Below are positions 26,183 to 35,975 of a DNA stretch of 64,000 bases, piece by piece. Each line of letters starts with the position of its first letter. Position 1 is the stretch's first letter. The DNA is from Nakamurella leprariae. Its GTDB lineage: Bacteria; Actinomycetota; Actinomycetes; Mycobacteriales; Nakamurellaceae. The translations under genes and the position numbers were made by a program. Location of the stretch: assembly GCF_016918035.1 (NCBI RefSeq), contig NZ_JAERWK010000008.1, positions 248,001 to 312,000 of the forward strand, written 5' to 3'. The notes beneath the pieces were generated by a model. That model ran no database searches and was not told the origin of the DNA. It saw only the letters and a list, made by a program, of their open reading frames with translations.

Positions 26183-28132
26183 GTGTGCGGACTGATGGGC
26201 TTCGTCTCGTCCACCGGGCGGGCGGCCGACCGCACCGAACAGGTGGCCGCCGGCATGCGCTGCGCGCGGCACCGTGGCCCGGACGAGGCGGGCACCTGGA
26301 GCGACGTCGGTGACGAAGGTCATCCGCGGGTCGGCTCGGGATGCGTCGTCTTCGGCTTCAACCGGTTGTCGATCATCGACCTGGAGTCCTCGCACCAGCC
26401 GCTGCGCTGGGGCCCGCCGGAGGCGCCGGACCGGTACGCCCTCGTCTTCAACGGCGAGATCTACAACTACCTGGAACTGCGCGAGCAGCTGCGCCGGGAG
26501 TTCGGCGTCGAGTTCGCCACCGAGGGGGACGGCGAGGCGATCGTCGCCGCGGTGCACCACTGGGGCCCCGATGCGGTCCGCCGCCTGCGCGGCATGTTCG
26601 CCTTCCTGATCTGGGACAACGTCGAACAGCAGCTGTTCGGCGCCCGGGATCCGTTCGGGATCAAGCCCCTGTTCACCGCCGCGCTGCCGGACGGCGTGGC
26701 CTTCTCCTCCGAGGCCAAGGGCCTGCGCGACCTGCTCGAGCAGCCGGCCGAGGTGGACGAGCGGGCCCTGCAGCACTACCTCGTGCTGCAGTACGTGCCG
26801 GAGCCGGCCACGATGGACCGGGCCATCCGCAAGGTCGAGTCCGGCACCCGGTTCACCGTCCGGCCGGGCGAGGCGCCGGTGTACGAGCGGTACTTCCACC
26901 CCGTCTTCGCCGGCCGCCCGGCCACCGACGCGCAGGAGCGACGCGCCCTGGTCGACCGGATCACCGCCGCGCTCGAGGACTCCGTGGCCGCGCACATGCG
27001 CGCCGACGTCACCGTCGGATCGTTCCTGTCCGGCGGGATCGACTCCACCGCCATCGCCGCGCTGGCCAAGCGGTCCAACCCGGACCTGCTCACCTTCACC
27101 ACCGGGTTCGAGCGAGAGGGTTACTCGGAGATCGACGTGGCCGCCGAGTCCGCCGCGGCCATCGGGGTCGAGCACATCGTCCGGCCGGTGACCGAGGCCG
27201 AGTTCCGCGACGTGCTGCCGTCCATCGTCTGGTACCTGGACGACCCGGTGGCCGACCCGGCCCTGGTGCCGCTGTGGTTCGTGGCCAACGAGGCCCGCAA
27301 GCACGTCAAGGTGGTGCTGTCCGGCGAGGGTGCCGACGAGTTGTTCGGCGGGTACAACATCTATCGCGAGCCCGCCAGCCTGGCCTCGATCACCGGACTG
27401 CCGGGCGGTCTGCGCAAGGGCCTGTCCGCGGTCGGCCGGGCGCTGCCGGACGGCTTCCGCGGCAAGGACCTGCTGCGTCGTGGCGGGCTGGACCTGGAGG
27501 AGCGGTACTACGGCAACGCCCGCATCTTCCGCGAGGACCAGCTGACCGGACTGCTGCACACGTACTCCCCCGGTCACTCGTTCCGCGACGTCACCGACCC
27601 GGTCTACGAGCAGTCGGTCGGCTGGGACCCGGTGGCCCGGATGCAGCACGTCGACCTGTTCACCTGGCTGCGTGGCGACATCCTGGTCAAGGCCGACAAG
27701 ATGACCATGGCCAACTCGCTCGAGCTGCGGGTGCCGTTCCTGGACCCCGAGGTCTTCGACGTGGCCCGGACCATCGGCAGCGAGGCCAAGGTCACCCGGC
27801 AGACGACGAAGCTGGCCCTGCGCGAGGCGATGGAACGCATCGTGCCGGCGCACGTGCTGCACCGCCGCAAGCTGGGGTTCCCGGTGCCGATCCGCCACTT
27901 CCTGGCCGGCGACTCGTACGAGTGGGCCCGGGACATCATCACCAGCGCGCAGACCGACCAGTACCTCGACCCGGCCGCGGTGCTGCGGATGCTCGACGCC
28001 CATCGCGCGGGCCAGGCCGACCACTCCCGGCGGATCTGGACCGTGCTCGTCTTCATGGTCTGGCACGGCATCTTCGTCACCGGGGCCATCACCCCGGAGA
28101 TCCCCGAGCCGGCCTACCCGGTCAAGCTCTGA
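26183..28132 (+). CDS. asnB: Glutamine-dependent asparagine synthetase-type amidotransferase (AsnB/LtsA)
   Basis: 649-residue class II amidotransferase. Processing to the Cys2 nucleophile (VCGLMGFVSS) gives the glutaminase; Ntn motifs NGEIYNYLELR and GDGEAI follow. The synthetase half has the PP-loop SFLSGGIDSTAIAALA and LSGEGADELFGGYNIY. In mycobacteria and corynebacteria the gene at this position (Rv2201, LtsA) amidates meso-diaminopimelate of peptidoglycan precursors rather than making free asparagine, and I favour that by synteny. GTG 26183 follows AGGAGG by four bases and places Cys at position 2. Confidence 0.93.
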   Translation: MCGLMGFVSSTGRAADRTEQVAAGMRCARHRGPDEAGTWSDVGDEGHPRVGSGCVVFGFNRLSIIDLESSHQPLRWGPPEAPDRYALVFNGEIYNYLELREQLRREFGVEFATEGDGEAIVAAVHHWGPDAVRRLRGMFAFLIWDNVEQQLFGARDPFGIKPLFTAALPDGVAFSSEAKGLRDLLEQPAEVDERALQHYLVLQYVPEPATMDRAIRKVESGTRFTVRPGEAPVYERYFHPVFAGRPATDAQERRALVDRITAALEDSVAAHMRADVTVGSFLSGGIDSTAIAALAKRSNPDLLTFTTGFEREGYSEIDVAAESAAAIGVEHIVRPVTEAEFRDVLPSIVWYLDDPVADPALVPLWFVANEARKHVKVVLSGEGADELFGGYNIYREPASLASITGLPGGLRKGLSAVGRALPDGFRGKDLLRRGGLDLEERYYGNARIFREDQLTGLLHTYSPGHSFRDVTDPVYEQSVGWDPVARMQHVDLFTWLRGDILVKADKMTMANSLELRVPFLDPEVFDVARTIGSEAKVTRQTTKLALREAMERIVPAHVLHRRKLGFPVPIRHFLAGDSYEWARDIITSAQTDQYLDPAAVLRMLDAHRAGQADHSRRIWTVLVFMVWHGIFVTGAITPEIPEPAYPVKL

Positions 28133-28803
28133 TGGCCCGCACCGTCCTGTTCGACATCGATGGCACCCTGGTCGACTCGAACTACCTGCACATCGCGACC
28201 TGGTCGCAGGCGTTCGTCAACGCGGGGCGCCCGGTCGACGACTGGCGCATCCACCGGGCGATCGGCATGGACTCGGCCAAGCTGCTGGCGGCGCTGCTGG
28301 AGCTCGACGAGGACCAGGTCGACCACGACGAGACGGCCCAGCGGGCCAAGTCGGCGCACCGCGAGCTGTACCGGGCCGTGAGGCACCGGCTGCGTCCGTT
28401 CGACGGGGCCCGGGAGCTGCTGCGCTCCCTGGCCGAGCGCGGCCACCGGGTGGTGCTGGCCACCTCGGCCCCGCCGGAAGAGCTCGCAGCACTGTTGGAG
28501 GTGCTCGACGCCGAGGCGTGGCTGGCCGCGGTCACCTCCTCGGACGACGTCGACACGGCCAAGCCGGACCCGGACATCGTCCAGGTCGCCCTGGACAAGG
28601 TCGGCGCCGACGCGGCCGACGCGGTGTTCGTCGGCGACGCGGTGTGGGACGGCGCCGCGGCCACCCGCGCCGGGGTCCGCTTCGTGGCGGTGCGCTCCGG
28701 CGGCGCGGCCGACGCCGACCTGCGGGACGCGGGCGCGATGGCCGTCCACGACGACGTCGCCGGCCTGCTCGCGACCCTGGACCACGGCCCGCTGGTCAGC
28801 TGA
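28132..28803 (+). CDS. HAD-superfamily phosphatase (phosphoglycolate phosphatase-like)
   Basis: Haloacid dehalogenase-type hydrolase of 223 residues. The nucleophile Asp8 and acid Asp10 are in LFDIDGTLVDSN; motif II is VVLATSAP, the Lys is in TAKPDPD and the metal-binding pair in VFVGDAVWDGAAA. The alpha-helical cap lies between residues 15 and 85, typical of subclass I. It probably removes phosphate from a small metabolite; the substrate is unknown. Its ATG overlaps the asnB stop (TGATG), so it is coupled to asnB. Confidence 0.92.
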   Translation: MARTVLFDIDGTLVDSNYLHIATWSQAFVNAGRPVDDWRIHRAIGMDSAKLLAALLELDEDQVDHDETAQRAKSAHRELYRAVRHRLRPFDGARELLRSLAERGHRVVLATSAPPEELAALLEVLDAEAWLAAVTSSDDVDTAKPDPDIVQVALDKVGADAADAVFVGDAVWDGAAATRAGVRFVAVRSGGAADADLRDAGAMAVHDDVAGLLATLDHGPLVS

Positions 28804-28820
28804 GCCGGATCACCCGGCGG

Positions 28821-29264
28821 TCAGCTGCCGGTGCCGAAGTCCGGCAGCACCAGCGCGCCGTCCTCGGCGAGCGCGAAGCCGGGGTTGAAGGCGATCTCCC
28901 ACGTCGTCGCGTCGGGGTCGAGGAAGATCCCCGCGTAGCCGCCGTAGAACGTCTGCTGGGCGGGCTTGGCGATGGTGCCGCCGGCGGCCGCCGCGGCGAT
29001 CAGGATCGCGTCCACCTCGTCGCGGCTGCGCACGTTCTGGGCCAGGGTGAAACCGCCGAACACGCGGTCGCCAGCCGTGGGATCGGCCACCCCGCTGTCC
29101 TGGGCCAGCTTGGCGCGGTCCCACAGGACCAGGGCCAGCGGCCCGGCCTGGACGAACACTGTCTCCTGCGTCCGCTGCCCGACCCAGCCGAGCTCCTGGT
29201 AGAACGCCTCGGACTGGTCCAGGTCGCGGACGCCGAGCGTGACCAGACTGATGCGTGTCTCCAT
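28821..29264 (-). CDS. VOC-superfamily (glyoxalase/bleomycin resistance-like) protein
   Basis: Protein of 147 residues with the paired beta-alpha-beta-beta-beta modules of the vicinal oxygen chelate fold: RISLVTLGVRDLDQSEAFYQ then GGYAGIFLDPDATTWEIAFNPGF. Its segment order matches the uncharacterised glyoxalase-like proteins that act as small dioxygenases, isomerases or ligand traps. The usual metal His is not obvious, so activity is uncertain. It is preceded by a duplicated 15-bp ribosome-binding region and follows adoK on the same strand with no gap. Confidence 0.87.
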   Translation of the reverse strand: METRISLVTLGVRDLDQSEAFYQELGWVGQRTQETVFVQAGPLALVLWDRAKLAQDSGVADPTAGDRVFGGFTLAQNVRSRDEVDAILIAAAAAGGTIAKPAQQTFYGGYAGIFLDPDATTWEIAFNPGFALAEDGALVLPDFGTGS

Positions 29265-30823
<1,559 letters not shown>

Positions 30824-31071
30824 GTCGTCTCGATTCCCTCGGCGTCGGCACCGTCCTCGTCGCGATCCGCCGGCTGGGCGTCGTCGCGTGCGGAGTCCGG
30901 TGGGCTGGGCACTGACGATGATGCCACGCACGACCCCCGCGAGCGGGCTCGCCGACGCACATCACCACCTGGTGCAACCGGTGCGGGCGCCGGATGCTTC
31001 CCGTCCCGACGCGCTTCTTCCCGGTCCCGGACGCGCCGTCATCACCGCAGATCGCCGCTACCCTGGACGCT

Positions 31072-31743
31072 GTGAATCTGCTGCGCCGCAAGTCCGCGAC
31101 CGCCGAGTCCGTCGAGGCGGCCGAGCCGGCCGTGCCTGCGGCGCCCACGGTGCCCGCGTCCCCCGCCGTCACCGCCGGCAAGGGCCGGCCCACCCCGAAG
31201 CGGCGCGAGGCGCAGGGACAGCGCCGCGGACCGGTGGCCCCGCCGCCGATGACGCAGCGCGAGGCGGTCAAGCGGGCCAAGCAGACTCCTGACGGTCGCA
31301 AGCTGACCAAGGACGAGCGCCGGGCGCTGTCCGCGGAACGCCGCGAGAAGATGATGCGCGGCGATGACGCGTACGTGCTGCCGCGTGATCGGGGTCCGGT
31401 CCGCGCGTACGTCCGGGACGTCGTCGACTCGCGCCGCAACCTGGCCGGCCTGCTGCTGCCGTTCGCCGTGCTGTCGATCATCGTGATGATGTTGCCGAAC
31501 CTGATCATCCGGACCTACGGCCCGATGGTGCTGCTGGTCGCCCTGCTGGCCGCCGTCGTCGACTCGGCCCTGTTCGGCCGGCGGTTGGCGCGTCAGGCGC
31601 AGGCGAAGTTCCCCAAGGGTGATCCGAGCGGGCTGTCCATGAAGGGCGGCGCCCTGGGCTTCTACGGCTTCAACCGCGCCTGCCTCCCCCGCCGGATGCG
31701 CGCGCCGCGGCCGCGGGTCAAGGCCGGACAGGCCGTCGACTGA
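31072..31743 (+). CDS. DUF3043-type membrane protein
   Basis: Actinobacterial membrane protein of 223 residues, function unknown. The N-terminus has an Ala/Pro linker and a basic KGRPTPKRREAQGQRRGP motif diagnostic of DUF3043, then RDRGPVRAYVRDVVDSRRN, two transmembrane helices (LAGLLLPFAVLSIIVMML and the MVLLVALLAAVVDSALFG segment), and a basic C-terminal tail. GTG 31072 lies seven bases after TACCCT (31059-31064), so it is probably leaderless. It is followed after four bases by the DUF2087 gene. Confidence 0.88.
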   Translation: MNLLRRKSATAESVEAAEPAVPAAPTVPASPAVTAGKGRPTPKRREAQGQRRGPVAPPPMTQREAVKRAKQTPDGRKLTKDERRALSAERREKMMRGDDAYVLPRDRGPVRAYVRDVVDSRRNLAGLLLPFAVLSIIVMMLPNLIIRTYGPMVLLVALLAAVVDSALFGRRLARQAQAKFPKGDPSGLSMKGGALGFYGFNRACLPRRMRAPRPRVKAGQAVD

Positions 31744-31747
31744 TCCG

Positions 31748-32071
31748 GTGATCGGATCGTCCGCACGCCCGGACCCGGGTGACCCCGCCGCCGGCTGGTC
31801 ACTCGACCCGGTCACCGCGCGCTACTTCACCCCGGACGGCCGGCTCATCGGTCTGCCCGCCAAGCAGTCGCGGCTGCGCCCGGTGCTGGATGCGGTGGCG
31901 CAACGCTTCGAACCGGGTCTGCACTACTCGGAGACCGAGGTCAACCGGGTGCTCCGGCGCGTGTACCCGGCCGACCACGTGACCCTGCGCCGGGCCCTGG
32001 TCGACTTCGGACTGCTCGACCGGGCCGCCGGCGAGTACTGGCGCAGCGGCGGCACGGTCGAGTTCGGCTGA
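31748..32071 (+). CDS. DUF2087-domain protein
   Basis: Protein of 107 residues that is almost all DUF2087: YFTPDGRLIGLPAKQSRLRP, the Tyr-x-Glu-x-Glu motif (HYSETEVNRVLRRVYPADHV) and LRRALVDFGLLDR, ending with YWRSGG. This domain is found alone or fused to ArsR-type DNA-binding domains and resembles a small winged helix, so it may bind nucleic acid. It is co-transcribed with the DUF3043 gene (four-base gap) and converges on glnA2. Confidence 0.87.
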   Translation: MIGSSARPDPGDPAAGWSLDPVTARYFTPDGRLIGLPAKQSRLRPVLDAVAQRFEPGLHYSETEVNRVLRRVYPADHVTLRRALVDFGLLDRAAGEYWRSGGTVEFG

Positions 32072-32092
32072 GCCGGCGACCCTGGCCAGGGT

Positions 32093-33433
32093 TCAGAGCG
32101 TCAGGTAGCGGCGCAGCTCCTCCGGCGTGACCTGCCGCCGGTAGGCCTCCCACTCCGAGCGCTTGTTGCGCAGGAAGAAGTCGTAGACGTGCTCGCCGAG
32201 CGTCTCGGCGACCAACTCGGAGCCCTCCATCACCTGCAGCGCCTCCTCCAGCGAGCCGGGCAGCCGCTGGTAGCCCAGGGCCCGCCGCTCCACGTCGGAC
32301 AGCGCCCACATGTCGTCCTGGGACGGGGCCGGCAGCTCGTACTGCTCGCGGATGCCCCGCAGGCCGGCCGCGATCACCACCGCGAACATCAGGTACGGGT
32401 TGCAGGCGGCGTCCGGCAGCCGGAACTCGAGCCGCTGGCTGGACGCCTTGCCCGGCGAGTAGTTCGGCACCCGGACCAGGGCGGAGCGGTTGGCCTGACC
32501 CCAGGAGGCGGTGGTGGGCGCCTCATCGCCGATGACCAGCCGCTTGTAGGAGTTCACCCACTGGCACGACACCGCGGTGATCTCCGGCGCGTGCCGCAGC
32601 AGGCCGGCCAGGAACGCCTTGCCCGTCTTGGACAGCTGGTACGGGTCCTCCGCGTCGTGGAAGGCGTTGGTCTCGCCGTCGAACAGCGAGAAGTGCGTGT
32701 GCATGGCCGACCCGGGCTGCTCCACGAACGGCTTCGGCATGAAGGACGCCCACACCCCCTGGGTGATCGCCACTTCCTTGACCACGTAGCGGAACGACAT
32801 GATGTTGTCCGCCATGGTCAGCGCATCGGCGTAGCGCAGGTCGATCTCCTGCTGGCCGGGGGCGCCCTCGTGGTGGGAGAACTCCACCGAGATGCCCATC
32901 GACTCCAGCGACTCGATGGCGGCCCGCCGGAAGTGCGGCGCCACGTTGTGCGAGGCCTGGTCGAAGAAGCCGCCGCGGTCCGCCGGCTCCGGCGGGGTGC
33001 CGTCCTGCGGCAGGTCCTTGAACAGGAAGAACTCGATCTCGGGGTGCACGTAGCAGGTGAAGCCCATCGCCGCGGCCTCGCCCATGGCCCGGCGCAGCAC
33101 GTGCCGCGGATCGGCCCAGGACGGGGTGCCGTCCGGCATGGTGATGTCGCAGAACATGCGGGCCGAGTAGGTCTTGCCCTGATCGGCCTCCCAGGGCAGC
33201 ACCTGGAAGGTGGAGGGATCGGGCCGCGCGACCATGTCCGACTCGAAGATCCGGGCGAAGCCCTCGATCGCCGACCCGTCGAAGCCGATGCCCTCGCTGA
33301 AGGCACCCTCCAGCTCGGCCGGCGCGACGACCATCGACTTGAGGTAGCCCAGGACGTCGGTGAACCACAGGCGGACGAAGCGGATGTCCCGCTCCTCCAG
33401 GGTGCGCAGGACGAACTGCTGCTGGCGATCCAT
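32093..33433 (-). CDS. glnA2: Glutamine synthetase, GlnA2 type
   Basis: Type I glutamine synthetase-like enzyme; 446 residues from ATG 33433, the same length as M. tuberculosis GlnA2 (Rv2222c). Motifs: GFDGSAIEGFARIFESD, YVHPEIEFFL (metal Glu), HHEGAPGQQEIDL, NRSALVRVP and the FRLPDAACNPYLMFA block. The NLYDLP adenylylation motif of GlnA1 is not seen, so it should escape GlnE control. A GTG two codons upstream is possible. GlnA2 homologues make L-glutamine or act on related amines (some are polyamine ligases); which holds here is unknown. Confidence 0.94.
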   Translation of the reverse strand: MDRQQQFVLRTLEERDIRFVRLWFTDVLGYLKSMVVAPAELEGAFSEGIGFDGSAIEGFARIFESDMVARPDPSTFQVLPWEADQGKTYSARMFCDITMPDGTPSWADPRHVLRRAMGEAAAMGFTCYVHPEIEFFLFKDLPQDGTPPEPADRGGFFDQASHNVAPHFRRAAIESLESMGISVEFSHHEGAPGQQEIDLRYADALTMADNIMSFRYVVKEVAITQGVWASFMPKPFVEQPGSAMHTHFSLFDGETNAFHDAEDPYQLSKTGKAFLAGLLRHAPEITAVSCQWVNSYKRLVIGDEAPTTASWGQANRSALVRVPNYSPGKASSQRLEFRLPDAACNPYLMFAVVIAAGLRGIREQYELPAPSQDDMWALSDVERRALGYQRLPGSLEEALQVMEGSELVAETLGEHVYDFFLRNKRSEWEAYRRQVTPEELRRYLTL

Positions 33434-33569
33434 GGGCACAGCCTAGGGAGGCAGCGGGGCACTGGGTCCACCGCCTCGCCGGAGGACGTCCCACACGGAC
33501 CCGACGCACCGGGCGACACCATGATCGCCGTCCGGCGCGGCCGGCCGTGAGCACACCGGGGGGACCTCC

Positions 33570-33902
33570 ATGACCGAACCGTCGACCGCCGGGGCCGGCG
33601 GCCAGCCCGGGCCGGACCTGCGGGCGGCCCGACAGGTGCGCTACCGCACCGAGATCGCCAACGCCCGGGAGGCGGGCGGCACGCTGCGCATGTGGGCGGC
33701 GATCGCCGTGATCACCGGCATCGTCGTCGCCCTCGGCATCGTCGTCGCCATGATCGCCGGATGGTTCGACGTGGAGCAGGGCATCGAGTTCCTGCTGCTG
33801 ACCAGCGTCACCTCGATCGTCAGCGGCACGGCCAGCTACGCCGCCGGCTGGAACGTCGCCCTGGGCGCCTCCCGGATGGAGCTGTCGCTGGACGACGAGT
33901 GA
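33570..33902 (+). CDS. Small hypothetical membrane protein
   Basis: Protein of 110 residues. A Gly/Pro-rich leader and a basic region (RAARQVRYRTEIANAREAGG) are followed by two hydrophobic segments (MWAAIAVITGIVVALGIVVA and the LLLTSVTSIVSGTASYAAGW stretch) and an acidic C-terminus. The start has GGGGGGACC upstream. Function unknown; no operon partner, since glnA2 is divergent and the next gene convergent. Confidence 0.65.
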   Translation: MTEPSTAGAGGQPGPDLRAARQVRYRTEIANAREAGGTLRMWAAIAVITGIVVALGIVVAMIAGWFDVEQGIEFLLLTSVTSIVSGTASYAAGWNVALGASRMELSLDDE

Positions 33903-33930
33903 CCGGACGACGAATGACCCGGCGCCGCCG

Positions 33931-35637
33931 TCAGTCGCAGATGGTGTCCGGCGCCGGCACGTCCAGATCGATGAGGTAGGCGTCGGCGATCCGGTCCACG
34001 CAGCGGTTGCCGGTGCTCAGGTACGCGGTGTGCGAGTCGCCCACCACGGTGAGCAGCTCGCCGCCCAGCTCCTCGGCCAGCCGGCCGCCGGCCTCGTACG
34101 GGGTGGCCGGGTCGCCGGTGGTCGAGATGACCAGCAGCGGCGGCAGGCTGCCGGGCTCGACGTCCACCTCGGGCAGCGTCGGCTCGGCCGGCCAGGAGGT
34201 GCAGGCGTCCTGCACGGACACGGGCGGATCCCCGGAGTCCAGGAACGGTGCGGCCTCGGCGATGCGCTGCGCGTCCTGCCGGTCGCGGTCCGGATCCGGC
34301 GCCTCCCGCGGCGAATCCAGGCAGCGCACCGCAGTGAGCCCGTCCAGCGTGGTCGCGTAGTGCCCGGTGTCGTCCCGCCCCAGGTACGCGTCGGCCAGCG
34401 CCATGATCGTCACGCCGGAACCGTCGGCCAGGTCCTGCAGCGCCTTGGCCAGCGTCGGCCAGAGCGCGTCGCTGTACAACGCCTGCACGACGCCGGTGGT
34501 GGCGTCCGAGAAGGTCAGCACCCGCCCGTCGGGCAGCCGCAACGGATCGGCCAGCAGCGGCCGGACCAGGGCCTGGAAGGCGGCGGTCGCCGCGGTGGGA
34601 TCGGTCGCGTCGTCACCCAGCGGGCACGGGTCGTCCTGCTCCGTGCACCACGCGGCGAACGACTCGAACGCGGACTGGAACGCCGCGGTCTGTGCGACCG
34701 TCGACTCGGTCGGGTCCTCGGCCGGGTCGACCGCCCCGTCCAGCACCATGGCCCGGACGTTGCCGCCGAACAGCTCGGCGTACACCGCGCCGATCAGCGT
34801 GCCGTAGGAGAAGCCGACGTAGGTCAGCTGCCGATCCCCCAGTGCGGCGCGCAGCACGTCCATGTCCCGGGCGGCCTCGCGGGTACCCATGGTGGCCAGG
34901 AACTGCGCGCCGTCGACACCCTCGTCGGCGCCGGTCCGGTCCACGCACTCCTGGACGGCGGCCCGGGTGCGGGCGTTCGCGGCCTCGATGGCGGCCTGGT
35001 CCAGCAACCGCACGTTCGCGGCGCGCTCGGCGTCCTTCTCCTCGTCGGTCTGGCAGGTCAGCGCCGGGAGCGAGGAACCCAGCCCACGCGGGTCGAAGCC
35101 GACCAGGTCGAACCGCTCGTTCAGGGTCGTGGCCAGGCTGTACGCGCCGAGCTGGGCGGCGAAGTCCACGCCGGACGCCCCGGGGCCCCCTGGGTTGAAC
35201 ACGACGGACCCGATGCGGTCGGACCCGGACGCCTCGCGGCGCAGCACGGCGAGCCGGACCGGTGAGTCGGCCGGGTCCGCCTCGGGTGCGTCGTAGTCGA
35301 GCGGCACGGCCAGCCAGGCGCACTCCAGCGCCGCGTTGCCGTAGTACATCCGCTGCTGGGCGTCCTGCGCGAACTCGGCGCACCCGGTCCAGTCGAGTTG
35401 CTGTTCGTAGTACCGCTCCAACCCGGCCGGCACCGGCGCCGGATCGGTCGGGACGGCGCGGGTGGTCGACGCTCCCGATCCCGCGGTGCCCGTGACGGCC
35501 CTGCCACCGACCGAGCTGGTGCAGGCCCCCGCCGTGAGCAGCAGCGCCGCGGTCAGCGCGCCGACCGCCACCCGGCGGCGACCGGTGGACCCCCGTCCGG
35601 ATCGCAGTGTCCCGGGCATCCGTCGCGTCGACCTCAC
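33931..35637 (-). CDS. Secreted alpha/beta-hydrolase lipoprotein (tripeptidyl aminopeptidase-like)
   Basis: Exported serine hydrolase of 568 residues, similar to the Rv2223c/Rv2224c (Hip1) family. A lipobox LLTAGAC ends the signal, so it is probably membrane-anchored. The nucleophile Ser is in YVGFSYGTLIGAVYAELF; the oxyanion region is FNPGGPGASGVDF; the Asp is in STTGDPATPYEAG and the His in VVGDSHTAYLS. The C-terminal CVDRIADAYLIDL motif is typical of these peptidases. Several Cys suggest disulfides. Substrate unknown. The longest start is GTG 35637; ATG 35619 is equally good. Confidence 0.92.
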   Translation of the reverse strand: MRSTRRMPGTLRSGRGSTGRRRVAVGALTAALLLTAGACTSSVGGRAVTGTAGSGASTTRAVPTDPAPVPAGLERYYEQQLDWTGCAEFAQDAQQRMYYGNAALECAWLAVPLDYDAPEADPADSPVRLAVLRREASGSDRIGSVVFNPGGPGASGVDFAAQLGAYSLATTLNERFDLVGFDPRGLGSSLPALTCQTDEEKDAERAANVRLLDQAAIEAANARTRAAVQECVDRTGADEGVDGAQFLATMGTREAARDMDVLRAALGDRQLTYVGFSYGTLIGAVYAELFGGNVRAMVLDGAVDPAEDPTESTVAQTAAFQSAFESFAAWCTEQDDPCPLGDDATDPTAATAAFQALVRPLLADPLRLPDGRVLTFSDATTGVVQALYSDALWPTLAKALQDLADGSGVTIMALADAYLGRDDTGHYATTLDGLTAVRCLDSPREAPDPDRDRQDAQRIAEAAPFLDSGDPPVSVQDACTSWPAEPTLPEVDVEPGSLPPLLVISTTGDPATPYEAGGRLAEELGGELLTVVGDSHTAYLSTGNRCVDRIADAYLIDLDVPAPDTICD

Positions 35638-35700
35638 CGACGCATTCTGACAGCGTCGCCCGACAGGCCTCCGTGAAGCGCCCGCCGGCTCAGCCGAGGC

Positions 35701-35898
35701 TCAGGAGTTGCCCCAGGACCGGTCCTCGGCGTCCTTGCGCTCCTCCCGTGCCCGGATGATCTGCAGCGCGTCGGCCGCCTCCTCCCGGGTGGCGAAGGGC
35801 CCGAGCAGGTCCTTGGCCTTGCTCTGTCCTTCCTTCTCCACCTCGTGCGTGACGATGTTGAAGTACCAACCCTTGCTCTGACCGATCTCGTCGCCCAT
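35701..35898 (-). CDS. Small SPOR-like conserved protein
   Basis: 65-residue acidic and basic protein with the pattern WYFNIVTHEVEKEGQSKA, then LGPFATREEAADALQIIRAR. This is the SPOR-like small protein of actinobacteria, in which a conserved aromatic start and an ATREEA helix resemble a SPOR fold. True SPOR domains bind denuded peptidoglycan, but this one has no export signal. Function unknown. Confidence 0.8.
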   Translation of the reverse strand: MGDEIGQSKGWYFNIVTHEVEKEGQSKAKDLLGPFATREEAADALQIIRAREERKDAEDRSWGNS

Positions 35899-35975
35899 GC
35901 GTGCACCTTCTCATCCGCCCCGACGTTCGCGCAGCGTGACCCCATGATCACGCGAGTGCCCCCGCGGTGGCGGCC

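Noticed and set aside
24971-28066. Minus-strand open frame of over 1000 codons joining ctaC with the region opposite asnB
   Set aside because: Only the last 318 codons (ctaC) show homology and a ribosome site; the rest is antisense to asnB.
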